Of a DNA stretch of 64,000 nucleotides, positions 25,857-38,700 are shown one piece after another. Made by a program: the position numbers and the translations under genes. Under the pieces are notes generated by a model that made no database searches, was not told the origin of the DNA, and worked only from the letters and a program-made list of their open reading frames with translations. The number at the start of each line of letters is the position of its first letter. Within the stretch, counting starts at the first letter, position 1. The stretch spans positions 6,386,001-6,450,000 of the forward strand of contig CP085828.1 in NCBI GenBank assembly GCA_020809705.1, written 5' to 3'. Origin of the DNA: Calonectria ilicicola (Eukaryota > Ascomycota > Sordariomycetes > Hypocreales > Nectriaceae).

Positions 25857-28800
25857 TCAGCGTGGGATGCTCAAGGGTCCCGGCAACAAGTCCCGAGGCA
25901 CTTCCATTGGCTCGCTGATACTCCTTTGTCTCTCTGTCCTATCATCACCAGAGCTGTTTCCCCCATCATTGCTCTCCTCACCTTCACTCTCGTTGTCATC
26001 ACTACTCTCACTGTCCTCATCATCCTCATCAAACACAATCTGTCTCATGACGTTCTTGTCGAACAAGTCAATGACCATTCTTCTCACACCTAGCCGGTAG
26101 TGGTTCCACTCCATCGCGCTCATGACCTCCTTGAAAAAGTCCTTGCTTAGGAAGGCGCTGGGCTTGAGTTGCCTAATCTTCTGCAGCTCCGTCACAGCCT
26201 TCTTGTAAAGAACCATATTCCCAAGATCGACGATGAGCTCCAAAACTCTCTTGTTGACGTCGTCCTCGTTCAAGAGGGGTGGCATTTCGGAAGGCTCCAG
26301 AGGTGGACGAGCAGGGCGCGGGGGAGGCGCCTCTGTAGCAGTTCGTTGCGTCATGGGAAGCGTGATAGATGCAACCGTTGTTTGCTTCCATGGCCTAATA
26401 TTTAGGAGCTTTGACAACTGGGCGGGAAGGCAGAATCCAAGTGAGTGGCCCAGATGAGTTGTATTTGCGTCCCAGCCGTTCTCCGATAGAATCTCGATTC
26501 CATGCGTGGACCTAGAAATCAAGCCTAGAACGAAGAAGGCTGTGCCCCGAAGGCTCATCACCGAATGGGATTCGGCAATCTTGATAATCTGCTCCACGAC
26601 GTCACTAGATTCGAGGAATGGAGCTCCAAGTTCCATAGACCCAACATTGCCAACTGCCCACAGACAGCCTTTAACTTTGGTAATTATTTCAAAATCTTCC
26701 GACTCCATCCCATGGTCGCGAATCGTCGCCGCGAACTCTTCAAAATGGCCCTTGTCGCTGAGCAAACGACATCCTTCTTGCGTGCGAGTCAACTCTCGGT
26801 AGAAGTGAGGCGGCACGTGGCTGTCATTGAAGTCCGGATCAACCTCGCCATCATCAAATAGGCTAATCCGGTGGTTTTGTTCGTCAGGGTCGATGAGGAA
26901 CGCCTTGGCCAGGCTGGCCTCGATAACGCTCACGTAAGTATCGTTACGCCCCAAGAACCAATCATCCATTTCATTGCTGATATAGTCCAGACCATCCAGG
27001 TAGTGGTATCCAATAGAAGTGGATAGAAATCTCAGGAGTAAAGGAGCTCCTATTTCGCCAAGGTGATCCAATGCAGGTCTGCACTCAACGATGTACTCTA
27101 GATATGTTTTTCGGTTGCAAGCCTTCTCGAGAATCTTAACTGCCGTGGCGCATACCTCAATATCCGGATCGTAAAGTTGTGTTACGAGTAGCTGGATGGC
27201 CCATTTAGAGTCTCCAACCCCGCCTTGGCCATTAACAGAAGGAACCGGTCGGATGGCATACTTGCGAAGAACATTTGTAGCGTGAGTTCGGATCTCCTTG
27301 GTCCCTGCGGTCAAAGCCTTGGAGACTAAGACGCGAGGATGGCCCTGGACGCTATAATCGAAATGAGAGAGCAGCAGTTTGATAAGGTCTGGCCGCTGTT
27401 TAAAGTCCATGATATGATACATCATGTTAAACATTCTCCACCTTTCCATAAGCTGCAGTCCTTTGGGGTCACCACTCAGAACCCCTAGCATGGGAAAGTA
27501 TCCTGAACATAGTGTATCAGTTACTCGATCCCTCGAAAACATGGGATACTGAGCGCTAATTCCACTGGTCTACTTTTTTGTTAGAATTTGTTTCATAAGT
27601 ACTCATGTGGTTGAACTTACCGGGTCGCACTGGGCAAGACACTCAGCAATCTGTCGTAGTAGCTTGCTATCTGCTAGTAACTTGATGCCTTCCGCAGACT
27701 GGAGCAGTGAGTGCATGAATGCGCAACCCGCTTTGACGTATTTTTGAGTGTTTCGAGTATTTTTGATTTCGGCAAATTTGTACTTGAACGGTCGATAGAA
27801 GCTCATGATTCGCTTCATAAACTTTGATGCCTTGATCGCCTCCTCGAGTCGCTTTCCGTTCTGCAGGGGCCCGTCGAATACTTTGACAATATTTTCCCAG
27901 TTCCATTTCGCATAATTGGAGCTGTTGAGGACGTTTGTGTCAATCAACAGTTGTCGAAACGAGGCGTCGTCGAAAACAATAGCAGACGTAGACTTTGGTG
28001 CGTCCTCTAGTGAGGTCAAATCTCCCAGGCTGCCACTAGAGGGCAGTGCACCAGATACGGCCCCGGGAGCGCTTCTATATAAAGTTCGACTAACACTGCT
28101 GATCTGGTAGATTATACCTGACGCTTCAAAGTGGTTTTCATCGTTTACTTTGGCAGCAGCGGAAAAGAGTTCGGGAAGAAGATGAAGCTCTGCACTCCAT
28201 GTAGGCGGCAAAAGTCGACTAGACAGCTTTAGCACCTCGCCGATGAGCAGAGTCACCTTTCGTTTGAGAGTTGGGTTTTCATCATGTTGGGCGATTTTAA
28301 GGAGCGTAGGAAGAAGGCCAGCTCTGATAAAAATGGCCAACAGCAGAGCGGTGTAATGCTCAACAAAATTCTGTTCACCACTCTCCTCCTCCGAGTATGG
28401 GTTTTGCCCTCGTTCTCTGCTGTTTGGGGATTTGAGATTGGCGACTCGTCCGTACGTAGTTAATCGCCGACCAGCAAGGAATGGTGTTGCCCACGCAGGA
28501 GATTTAATGCGGAGCAATGAAAAGATTAGATCGATGACAGTTTCGCGAACTATTGGTGCGGGTAGTAGCATGCTGTTAACAAGCGACCGAATGGCACGCA
28601 GGTCGTACATGCAAAGGGACATGAGGCCAGGCCATGATTTGAAGCTGGCAGCGATAGCCCTCGAATTTTGCTTCAAAATCACCTCATTGGATAAGAAGTG
28701 ATCGGTAAACACGGTGAAGAGCACTTCGATGCTATATCCCGGTTGAAGGTACTTTCGCTTTTTCGGCGAATCAAGGAGGTAAAGCATCGCTGAAACCAGA

Positions 28801-30087
28801 CTTTCTGGAGCCTTATAAATGCCTTCGCCGAGGGCCTCTGATAAAGCTCCCAGTCCGCCCGATGCTACTAGCAATGCTGGATCACGTACTAGAATTTCGG
28901 CCAGGGTCTCAATGCAGATTGGACGCAGGCGGTCAATATCTTGATCGGCGACTTGCACGTTGGTCCGGCCCTCTCCATGCTCAGCAACGGCCACGATAGT
29001 TCGTACGACAGCTCGAGAAACCTCCTTGACACCCCCTTTAACGTCGAGAAAGGCGCGGACAAACTTGAGAGCCTGCTCTCGCTCGACATCTGCCTTTCGG
29101 TAATTATTCAAAGACCTAGGGTAATTAGTATAAGCTAAAATTTCGAGGTTTCCCCAAAGAAACATACCTGATGACTAGGTAGTCGGTGTTTAAACTACGA
29201 ATCTTTTTGAGAGACGCTACATCCGAAATAGCATACCGCGTCATTCGATAACCTGCGGCAGCCACTTCACGGCTCTCACTAAGTAACATGACCTGCATAC
29301 GGAGCCCGAATACGGACCAGACGAGATCGTATTTGAGTGTTTGATGTCTTTTGAACAGATCCACCAACTGGTTTGCACGGCTGACGTAGTATTCTGGCAT
29401 CATTCCTTCAACCTCAAGTGCTTGAAGCAGCTCAGCTAGCGCATATGTTGGGCTTTCTGTCAATTCTTCGCCGTCAGATCCAGCTCCAGATCTCGATACG
29501 CTTTGCGGGGAGCGCATGACGCTCGAATCAATGGGGTTCTGGCTCTGGTTTCGGTTTCGGGTGGGAGTCGAAGGGGGTTGACGAGTTCGTTGAGTATCGG
29601 AAATCTTTTGTCGTAGTTCTCTGATACGAGTGTTGCTGGCATTGAGTTCGGCCTCGACTTTCTGACGTTGCTCCTTGGCTTGCTTAGCTTTCTTAGAGTT
29701 GAGCGCCTCGAGCATGTTCTCGCTTCCTTCTTTGATCTTCATTTCACGATTGAGACGTTCCTTGAGATTCGCAATGGCCTTATCGGTTAGAGAGTCGGTA
29801 TCGTCTTCGTCGACCTTGTCCATGAAGCTGCTCGGATACATTGACCCCGCGTCGGTTCTGCTTCCAGCACGACTGCGTAACTCGGAGCTGAAGCTGCCAG
29901 GACCACCGCTGGGGTTTAAGCTGGGTCGCGGGGCAAAAGAGACGGCTGAAGCCGAGAGGTTGCGGGCACTGGTGCCATTTGGAGGTTGTAGATTGCCGAC
30001 GTCGCGGTCAATACTCGTGCGGCCTTGGGAGGACTGGCTCGACGGCGTCAGGCCCTTTTGGGCGGCGGCGGCAGAGGAGCTCAGCAT
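25857..30087 (-). CDS. TSC11: Rictor/TSC11 (AVO3, Ste20 of fission yeast) TORC2 subunit
   Basis: Three exons: 30087-29168, 29115-27621 and 27569-25857 (GT-AG, phases 2 and 0), 1375 residues. The ATG at 30087 is preceded by an in-frame stop with no other ATG between. Residues 1-100 are Ser/Ala/Pro-rich. A coiled coil (about 100-165, LKERLNREMKIKEGSENMLEA) resembles the HR1-like N-terminal coil of fungal Rictor. The conserved armadillo-like body then runs from RSLNNYRKADVEREQALKFV through GLGALSEALGEG, the exon 2/3 junction (AQYPMFSRDRV) and GYFPMLGVLSGDPKGLQLM to VGNVGSMELGAPFLE and VMSLRGTAFFVLGLIS. The C-terminus is acidic. Rictor scaffolds TORC2 at the plasma membrane, controlling actin, AGC kinases and membrane stress. 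Length suits filamentous fungi. Confidence 0.93.
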
Positions 30088-32158
30088 CGTGAGGGTGACC
30101 GGCCCACCGGCTGGGACGAAGCCCTGGCGCGGTGGTGGTGCATTCGTCGATTACTCGAGGTTATTGGGTCGCAGTATGCGGCGTATGCCAAGGTTATCCA
30201 AGTTTCGAAGGTAGATATCTATCGTCCGTCAAGTGCTGACACCTATGCGGACCGGCTGCGATGCGATAATAGCTGGGCAGAATCGGTGGAATGTGTTACG
30301 AGTCGGTCGGAGAGATGTGCGGACAGGGAGGATGGCGATGTGGTCGTTTGATGATTTGGCGTTGGAGGGAGGCGGAGATGGCGCCCAAGCAGCCAGCCTG
30401 TGTTGTGTGTGTGTGTGTGCTTGCGTGGATGTGGAGGCTCTGCAGCCGCAACACGAGCACAGTAATGCACTAAAGGACTTGCAGGCGCAAAAGGCAAATG
30501 ACTTAACAGCGGGCAACACGGACAGCGCTCAGCGAACTCAAGGAGACTCCAAGGTGCAGGGCGACAGGGTTCGCGAAACAAGCGACCGGGATGATTGGAG
30601 GATCTCACGTGTGTGGGTGGAGGAGATGAGGAGAAGGAATCCCAGTATGCACTATGTTGGGAGCTGAATTAGCGAACGGCCAGTGGGAAATGGTGGTGAA
30701 CCGAACCCTGGGGCAGGCCGGCTGTACAGGCTCAGGTGGAGGGATGGTTGTGACTGTGGATGCGGGATGTGGAAGTGGAAGTAGAAGCCGATGTACCTCG
30801 TTCGCGTGTCAGAGTCTGGTAATGGGATGGGTGGTGGTGGTGAGGTGGTGGTGGCACACGCCAAACGTATGGTGGAGGAAGGGTCCCAGCGCTATGGGGT
30901 TGGGGTCGGCCCCGAATTAGCGATGTTGGCGGGCATGTAGCGTCCGTGAGAGGGGACGCATGTGGTGCAGTAGGTTGGCGGCGACGAGCCGGGTAATTAG
31001 TGGGATCGCCGGCTGGGGAAATGGTGTAGTTGGGCACTATGGCCACCGCATGTAACCCGCCATCAGGGCCATTCAGCTGGTGCCTGGCACCTGGGTTGAG
31101 GGGGTGCCACTGAAGCAGCCACCGCGGGATGCATGCAGGGCTTTGACCTCGATAACTGGCGAGTAGCCCAGCCTTATTTACAACAATGATAAGGCCGGCC
31201 CTTTGAAGGATGCTAGCCTGCTCCGGTATAAGCCAGGCGAGTGTAGCGTGGAATAATCGAACATTTTGCTATTCCCCCGTTGAGGTAATCCGGTGATTGT
31301 CAGGGGCTACGACACATTTCCAACGGTGTCTATCAAACAAGCTCAGTGATGCATGCGCTCTGGAATAAATTAAGTGTGGAAACTGAACCGCGCCCGATTT
31401 CATCGCGAACCTACTGTCTTGTCTTAGTGGGCGGAAAGGAGGAGGGTGAACTGACGGCACCCTTCCATCATCCCATTTCCCACGCTGTCTCCATATCTTG
31501 TATCTTACAGGCACGTGCTGGAACCAAGTATCAAGTAAAAGAAATGACGGGCCACACAGAAGCAGGTACAGAAAGCATATTGTGGTGCAACAATGGCTGG
31601 TGTACAAGCAAATGCTGCTCTGTATCAGCGGCAGCGGGAGGCCGAGATAAGATATGGGCGCTGATAAGCTAGTTCATCTCTTATCAGAGCGGCATGACTA
31701 GAGGCGGCAGCCACCACCTCCCGCTCCTCGGTGGGCATGGGAATCGGCGCCCTCCGCGGTCCCGGGACCGTCCACTGATGGCCCCATTGCGACCGGCACC
31801 TCGCCGCCAATCCGCGTTGTTCGTTACCAATGGTTTCGGCCGCCGACGCCAACGAGATCGCCGTTGTCCGTTCGTTGTCACACCCGATGGCACACTGTAG
31901 TTACCTATCTGGAACGCCCGCCGCAGCCTGTGCCTCCACGGCTCGCGACCTCGAGCTTACATATATAGACCGTATCCCCTCCCCTCTTCTTCACCTTCAG
32001 CCTCCAGTGATCTCAAGATTGCCAAGAATTCCCTCTTCTCTCAAGCTTGCAAACACAAACAGCAAACGCTTTGATCGCTCCAAGCTTTGTTGCATCTTGA
32101 TAACCGTGCTTTGATCCCCTCTTCTACCCCTCTAATACCATATCCCACTTTGATATCA
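30088..32158. other. Divergent 2.1 kb promoter region (Rictor / uricase)
   Basis: Contains a GT microsatellite near 30401-30421 and GGT-rich low-complexity DNA around 30830-30860, in the Rictor upstream region. A pyrimidine-rich leader precedes the uricase ATG (about 31960-32158). Small open frames on both strands have no motif support. Confidence 0.55.
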
Positions 32159-33134
32159 ATGAGCCAGGAACTTCCTGTTCGCCCAAAGTCTTCCAAGATG
32201 CCTTACGTCTCCTCTGCTCGCTACGGAAAGGACAATGTCCGTGTTTACAAGGTCAACCGCGACGCTGAGACAGGTGTTCAGACCGTCACCGAGATGACCG
32301 TCTGCTGTCTCCTCGAGGGAGAGATTGAGACCTCCTACACCGAGGCCGACAACAGTGTTGTCGTTGCCACGGATTCAATCAAGAATACCATCTACATCAA
32401 AGCTAAGGAGAACCCCGTTACTCCCCCTGAGCTCTACGCCTCCATCCTCGGCAGCCACTTTATCGAAAAATACGCCCACATCCACGTCGCCAACGTCAAG
32501 GTCGTCACTCACCGCTGGACCCGCCTGGAGGTTGATGGCAAGCCTCACCCTCACAGCTTTTTGAAGGATGGCGAGGAGACCCGCAATGTTGAGGTCCGTG
32601 TCAGCCGAAAGGACGGTATCGACATCAAGAGCTCCATTGTGAAAATGACCGTGCTCAAGAGCACCGGATCTGCATTCCACGGCTTTGTCCGAGACGAGTA
32701 CACCACCCTTGGCGAGACCTGGGACCGTATCCTCTCCACCGATGTCGATGCTGCTTGGAAGTGGAAGAACCTCAAGGATCTTGAGGCCGTTCAGGCTTTG
32801 GTACCCAAGTTTGACGATGCCTGGAAGTCTGCACGCGACATTACTCTAAAATTGTTTGCCGAGGACGAGAGTGCCAGTGTCCAGAACACCATGTACAAGA
32901 TGAGCGAAGAGATTCTTGCCGCGGTCCCCGATGTGGAGACCGTCATCTACGAACTCCCCAACAAGCACTACTTTGAGCTTGGTAAGTAACAAATTCTGCG
33001 CAATGTAATGTTTTAACAAAGAGTTTTGCTAACCATCTGTAGACTTGAGCTGGCACAAAGGCCTCAAGAACACTGGCAAGGATGCTGAAGTCTACGTCCC
33101 CCAGTCAGGCCCCAACGGATTGATCAAATGTGAG
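32159..33134 (+). CDS. Urate oxidase (uricase) with an altered C-terminus
   Basis: Two exons, 32159-32981 and 33043-33134, 304 residues as read. Uricase oxidises urate to 5-hydroxyisourate in peroxisomes, the entry to purine nitrogen use. The signatures are clear: ARYGKDNVRVYKV, GEIETSYTEADNSVVVATDS, HFIEKYAHIHVANV, HRWTRLEVDGKPHPHSF, the DEYTTLGETWDRILSTDVDA block and LPNKHYFELDLSWHKGLKNTG. The N-terminus has ~15 extra residues (MSQELPVRPKSSK) before the usual start; Met14 at 32198 could be used instead. Oddity: after GPNG the frame gives FDQM and stops (TGA 33132-33134). The family's GLIKC continuation is present one base out of frame, consistent with an extra T in TTT 33120-33122. Even that frame ends in SRS, so no canonical SKL-type peroxisomal signal is visible. 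Confidence 0.88.
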
Positions 33135-33576
33135 GTTTCTCGTTCTTAGATTTTTTGGCATCGCAATTGTGTTTTGAATTTGAGTAAATACATTTCAGCG
33201 TTGGAATTAGGCGATTCATGTAGTAGAACCAACCTAATGAGATATGAACCAAGAATAAAGCATGTATAAACTTGACTGTACAACCAAACTCGTTCCTTGG
33301 CGTGACTCCCGAGCACTAGAAATTGAGTAGTTAAAATGAGAGCAATTGCTTAGATTCCATAACTGACATCCTCCTTAATCACGCACGCCAAGACAATATA
33401 TATCCAACGTATCACATTTCGAGCATATGTCATCTTACGCTTGACGTTCAAAATCTTATCATTGCTTATGCCATGTCATGAGAGGTGCCCACATATGGTA
33501 CAAATAGTACACGACCTTTTAAGTCCATCCACGTTATTCTACATTGCCACCGCCAATCCTTGGTAACAAAATCCCC
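33135..33576. other. Convergent spacer, uricase / mL13
   Basis: Holds the 3' UTRs of two genes ending toward each other, with AATAAA-like sequence at about 33254. No gene seen. Confidence 0.6.
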
Positions 33577-34179
33577 TTATAATCTGTTCTTGTCAGTTGC
33601 GCGGATTCGCTCAACAGCCTTCTCCCAACCCTGGTGGCCCACCACCTTGCCGCCAAATCGTATCAAATTGTCCTTGTAAGGGTGTGCCTGGCCTTCAAAT
33701 GCCTTGAGGCGGGCCAATCGCTTGTCTCGCAGTCGGTTTTTGGGCAGCATGCCGCTCACAGCCTTGCGCAGGACCTCAGAACCACCGTGCTTCTCCATCA
33801 ACACATCCATTGTTACAGTCTTGAGGCTACCAGGGCGGGTAGTGTGTCTGTAGTAAGGCTTCTGCCACTTCTTGCGACCTGTTGTGTGCAGAGCGGCGCA
33901 ATTGGTAACGACAACGTAGTCACCACAATCGGTTGAAGGGTCGAAAATAGGCTTGTGCTTGCCCATCAGCAGGACAGCAATGCGGGAAGCCAGGCGGCCA
34001 AGGGAAGGAGGAGTGACGCTGGGCTGGGTGGAGAGAGTCTGGTGGGGAGTGGAAGCCGAAATTGAGTGCCATACTCGAGAGTAGGCGAGCTTAGTCTGGA
34101 GAGCAGGCGAAGTTAGGATTGATATTCAGATGTCTAGAGAAATGAGGCCATGACCTACCAGACCAAGAGTTTGAGACAT
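33577..34179 (-). CDS. MRPL23: Mitochondrial large-subunit ribosomal protein uL13m
   Basis: Two exons: a 21-nt first exon 34179-34159 encoding MSQTLGL, then 34095-33577; 179 residues. The L13 core is clear: KHKPIFDPSTDCGDYVVVTNC, the KKWQKPYYRHTTRPG block (equivalent of bacterial K-x-YYRHSGYPGG) and GMLPKNRLRDKRLARLKAFEGQAHPY. L13 binds 23S-type rRNA early in assembly of the large subunit. The extended N-terminus, rich in Ser/Arg with few acids, fits a mitochondrial presequence. A tiny first coding exon is common in fungal mitoribosomal genes and is supported by donor GTAGGT, acceptor CTCCAG and phase 0. It shares a 322-bp divergent promoter with the CCS gene. Confidence 0.93.
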
Positions 34180-34501
34180 CTTGACAGCTACCAAGGGGGT
34201 CAATCCCTCGTTAAGATCACCGTCAATTGGTTCGGGTCAGCAGCGGGGCCCAAGTGCTGGTGTTGCGTCGTCAAGGCTACGCTGATCGTCTCGCAAGATC
34301 GCGAACTTGCACAGGCGATATGAAAGTTTGATGCCAAGTCCAATTAATGACTAAGATGTGCAACAAATCACGTGCTCGCGCTCGCGCCTTGTCGCCGCTT
34401 CCCGAAGTCGGTGCGGACCCACAGCGGGCAGTTGCGTCGCCATGAATTCCGAGGGGTATCACTGAGCTTGGATTTCAAAGCAACAAAATTCAGCTTCACA
34501 A
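34180..34501. promoter_or_regulatory. Divergent promoter between mL13 and CCS genes
   Basis: Only 322 bp separate the two start codons, so both promoters must lie here. A palindromic CACGTG sits at about 34369 within a GC-rich core (CTCGCGCTCGCGCC). E-box-like CACGTG is a common bHLH site in fungi; any use here is inference. Confidence 0.6.
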
Positions 34502-35712
34502 ATGGCGCCCAAAATCACTGCTCAGCGAGCTCTGGCAGCTGCATCTTTCGCAATCGTAGCGGGATACTCGGCTTACCGTTATTCAATTTCCCGCAGCAAT
34601 TCCAAGGATACGTCGTCGTCCTCAGGTCGGTGCGCCTCTTACACTGGAGTCAACCGTTGAAACTAACTAGTCTAAGCAGCCGCAGACAAAATGACAGAGG
34701 AAAACTCGTTTGAGGTGCGCCCATGTCTCACAGCGATGACTCAACGCTTTGAGAAGGGGACGAGAAGAGAAGAGTTGTGGAACAAGGGATACTAATGAAA
34801 CGCTGTGAAATCAGACTCTCTTTGCTGTGCCATTGTCATGTGACGGCTGCATCAAGTCGGTTTCAGACTCGTTGTACAAGATTGGCGGCATCACCAAGGT
34901 TGAGGGCAACCTGAAGGACCAATTGATTACCGTCAAGGGCACAGGTAATTCGAGACTCGTGTTACAAGTGAATAAAGTTCAACAAGCTAATGGTTTATTG
35001 CAGCCGCTCCGTCTGCCATTGTGGAAGCTATCCAGGGCACCGGCAGGGACGCCATCTTGCGAGGATCAGGGCTTTCTAACAGTACGTGCAAGATGAATTT
35101 ATTTTCCTATCAAAAAAAAAAAAGTTTGCTACATACAGTTTCGAGGGTTTATTGTGGTTTGGCATCTTTTATCGGGCTGACACTTGATACGTGATAGGCG
35201 CTGCTGTCAGCATCCTTGAGACCTTTGACGACATTGAGCTGGAAAACAAGCCTGAAGAGCAGGAGCGAGAGGTCAGGGGATTGGCTAGAATGGTCCAGGT
35301 CAACTCCGGAAAGACGTTGGTCGACCTGACCGTCCGTGGAGTCGCCCCCGGCAAATATTACGCCTCCATTCGCGAATACGGAGACTTGAAGGAGGGCGCC
35401 CGATCTACTGGGCCTGTATGGGCTGGAGGCGAGAATCAAACTCGTGGCGCCCTGGGGGTGGTCCAGGTTGGTGAGGATGGACGGGGAGCCGCCTTCATTG
35501 CTCACCCCTTTCAAATCTGGGAAGTCATTGGACACGCAATGGTCTTGACGAGACAAGAGGAGGGCGAGGCCCTGAAGAACGATGATAGCACCGTTGTCGG
35601 AGTTATTGCGCGAAGCGCTGGCATGTGGGATAACGACAAGACAGTATGCTCATGCACAGGTAAGACGCTCTGGGATGAGCGCCAGGACGAAGTCAAGAAG
35701 GGAATGCTATAA
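34502..35712 (+). CDS. CCS1: Copper chaperone for superoxide dismutase (CCS/LYS7) with an alternative anchored N-terminus
   Basis: Exons 34502-34625, 34680-34714, 34815-34944, 35004-35081 and 35198-35712 give 293 residues. Domain 1 is the Atx1-like fold with a CDGC copper site (Cys62/Cys65). Domain 2 is the SOD1-like segment (RGLARMVQVNSGKTLVDLTVRG, GVIARSAGMWDNDK). Domain 3 carries the CSC delivery motif (273-275). CCS loads copper into Cu/Zn-SOD in cytosol and intermembrane space. The ATG at 34691, residue 46 of the long form, gives the usual ~248-residue CCS. The upstream exon adds 45 residues with a hydrophobic stretch (ALAAASFAIVAGYSAY). It splices in frame (donor GTCGGT, branch ACTAAC, acceptor AAGCAG), so both forms are possible. 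The donor is non-standard. Confidence 0.9.
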
Positions 35713-38700
35713 TGAGCCGATGTAGATAGCTGTAGCCGCCATACTCGTTCGACTCTACCTCTACCTAGACTTGGATAGTAAGATACCAGGGGAAGAGCAA
35801 GCAACGAGTGGAATTAAGGTTATCGAAGTCCTGACATGATCGATTCTTGGCAGAGAAAATGTTCTCTTGCTTGCTTCTGCACGCGCCGCATTCTTGCTTG
35901 AAACCAGGAGCAAAGTCCGAAACAGAGGCAGGTCAAAGATCTAGGCGTCTGCAATAGGCCTGGTAAGCAACGTGGTGCCATATCTCGGGTTTAAGGCAAG
36001 ATCGTGACATGGGGGAGGGCGATAATCGTTCGACAAAGGGCTGGGCAATGGGCAGTTGTACAGTCACTCTCACATTCTGGCTGCCTTCGGCACGGCGGAG
36101 GGAAAAAATCCCCCAAATTCGGATAAATCGATTCGAATTCAGGACACAGTCCGTGAATGGCAAATATCCCGTTTTCCCCAAGGCCTCGATATCGCGGAAT
36201 GCTAGTTCATACGTGCAAGCGATGTGTATCATGCCATTCCCCGGCCTTGACTACGGGACGAACGGTGGATAAACGGTGGATACTGTTGGGTTATAGATTT
36301 GCGGCTCGACATCTGCCGGCGGTGCTCGAAACGCGCATCCAACTACGTCGCAATGCCGAATACAGAGATGCGAAGCTCTGACCTAGTGGGCGTCGTGGCA
36401 TCGAAACCTCTGGGCAGCTTGGGCGAGAAACGGCTTGACGTATGCAGTGGAGCTCATAGGGTTGCATGCAGAGTGGGCGACTGAGGGGAACGGTGCGGAG
36501 GTTACAGTTGATTGGAAGGGCCTAGCCAACTCCACATATCGAAGACCGGAAGGGTCCGGACTGTGGTGGCAGGATGAGACAGAGCAATGCCAGGAGGTGA
36601 ATCGGTTTTGGGTAGGTTAGAAAAGCAACAACTCGCGGAGACGTATGGGATGGGATGAACATGCGAGATGGGGAAGGCCTGACAGGCTGGCCTACGTAGC
36701 AAAGCAAGCCGATACAATCCAATGCGAAGAGAGAGTTGAAAAATGTGGCATGTGAAGTGGTACGGCACTTGAGACTTGGTGCCATATGGATAACCGCCCA
36801 ACTTGAGCCATCACATTCACTTGCTTTTGTTGAGTCAGGTTGACGGCGTGGCTTAAGTCGGTTACGTGCACACAAGAAACTCGTTATGGTTCAGTCAAGA
36901 TGGCGGTGCCATTGACGTAGCTCCTTTGGTACGCGGGCTCATTTCCGCGTATCCTACTCAACTATTGCCTCGAGGAAAAAAAAACAGAAGACCTAGTCAT
37001 GGAGTTTTTCTGGCTGTTGCATTGAGAACCCCTGCCTCTCTGGATCTCGGCCCGGTAACACACCTTTGGCCAAACGTGTCAGTCACACTCCGGACGGGCC
37101 AGGGTGCATCTCGGGGTGGGACTTGGGAGAGACTGCTACCACGGTGACCTGAAAGACGGGGGTTCTTGAGGGGGTCATGGCAAAGGGGTTTCCCGAATCG
37201 GTGAAGCGAAGAAGAAACTTGTTCTGCGGTGGGCGGCGCAGGTGAACGTTTCGATCGAATACGTGTAAAGGCAAAATAAATTGACGTCGGGTCTGCCTGT
37301 GGGTGTGGCTGGTGGCCCAGGCCGCCGTCGCGGTCGTTGGTTGAGTGGGCGCATTAGTGCATAGAGTAGTTACTTTAAAACACAAGGGATAGGCCAGGAA
37401 GCTTTGGAGGTGAGGCATAAGGTGACGGGGCTATGATCTAATGGCATGCGAAGACATGTTGGGATCTGGGATCATGGAATCATGGGATCTCTGCTTAGTT
37501 TCGGGTTCTCCTGACCGTCCTGTCATCCCATCTTGGTTGACAGCTTGACAACCACCAAGAGTGATAGAGTGATGAACAAAGCGCCATTTTTTCAACAATA
37601 CCGCTCATCAACGCCCGGTAGTGGTAGCCAAGAAACTTTGATACTATTTTGAGGTCGAAATTCGGCATTATTGGTGACGGCTTATACATCTAACTAAGGC
37701 ACGTTCAAGGGTGCTGCAGTCACTGTGAAAGGCAGCCGGGGTGGACAAGCCGTCATGCACACATCATCACCACGCATCGCCCTGGGTATAATGCAACCAT
37801 CGACGATGGCCCACCGCTACCACCGCGAACCAACTTTCAGCGTTGGTCCAACCGTGCCATCGGGTCGGCGTCCATGTCGAGGCCCGATTTAGAACTTCGA
37901 TGAAAAGAAGCAGAGGCGATCCCGCGCAATCCGCCCGCTAGCTGGGGTCCATGCAGACCGTCTAGGTCCGTCACCCAGACTGTGCATGGGGAGCTCCAGC
38001 ACGGCGCTTAGAAGCCTTCTTAGACCAACCCAGCAACAAAGCACACACGTCATTCGACGCCAACAGCCCGGGGCATCGCTGGCTCCATGGTCTCGACGGA
38101 CTCACGTCCACGAGGGCCACCGGGGTAGCGAGCTAGAAAGCGAACAGACCGATATTTGGCATTGCCCCGTGCTCCATCTCACCTTAGCCTGGATGGATGT
38201 ATGTCCGGCATGGCAAGGAACATTATTCTTGGGGATCCAGGAGCAGCAGAAGCCACCGCCAGTTCACCCAGATAGGCGCCGTGGGTGGCGGGGGTATGTG
38301 TGCGCCATCCTGCGATGCCCCCGGGCTGGGCCAATCAGCGGGTGAGCGACAGGGCCTCAGGGACCTGTAACACTCGGCGCCCCAGCAGCCGGTGGCATGT
38401 GGCTCCGATGGTTGATGGAGGAGATGCAGGCAATGGGAGCAAGCAGAGGAGTGTGGCCTCGCACCTTTCGATTCTGCTAGAGCATCTGACGAGGCTCTAG
38501 TTGCTGGTGGTTCGATGAGTTTAGGAAGAGGAGGTGTATTGGAGGGAGGGAGAACAAGCCGTTTGGCTGCCCGAGCGAGAGAAAAAAAACCCCCATCACA
38601 TATTGCATCACACATCACATTGGGATATGTCCGGGTTGAGATGCACGGGTTGACGAGTGAGAAGTGAGCATCAACGGACAATCCCCTTGCATCCTGGGCT

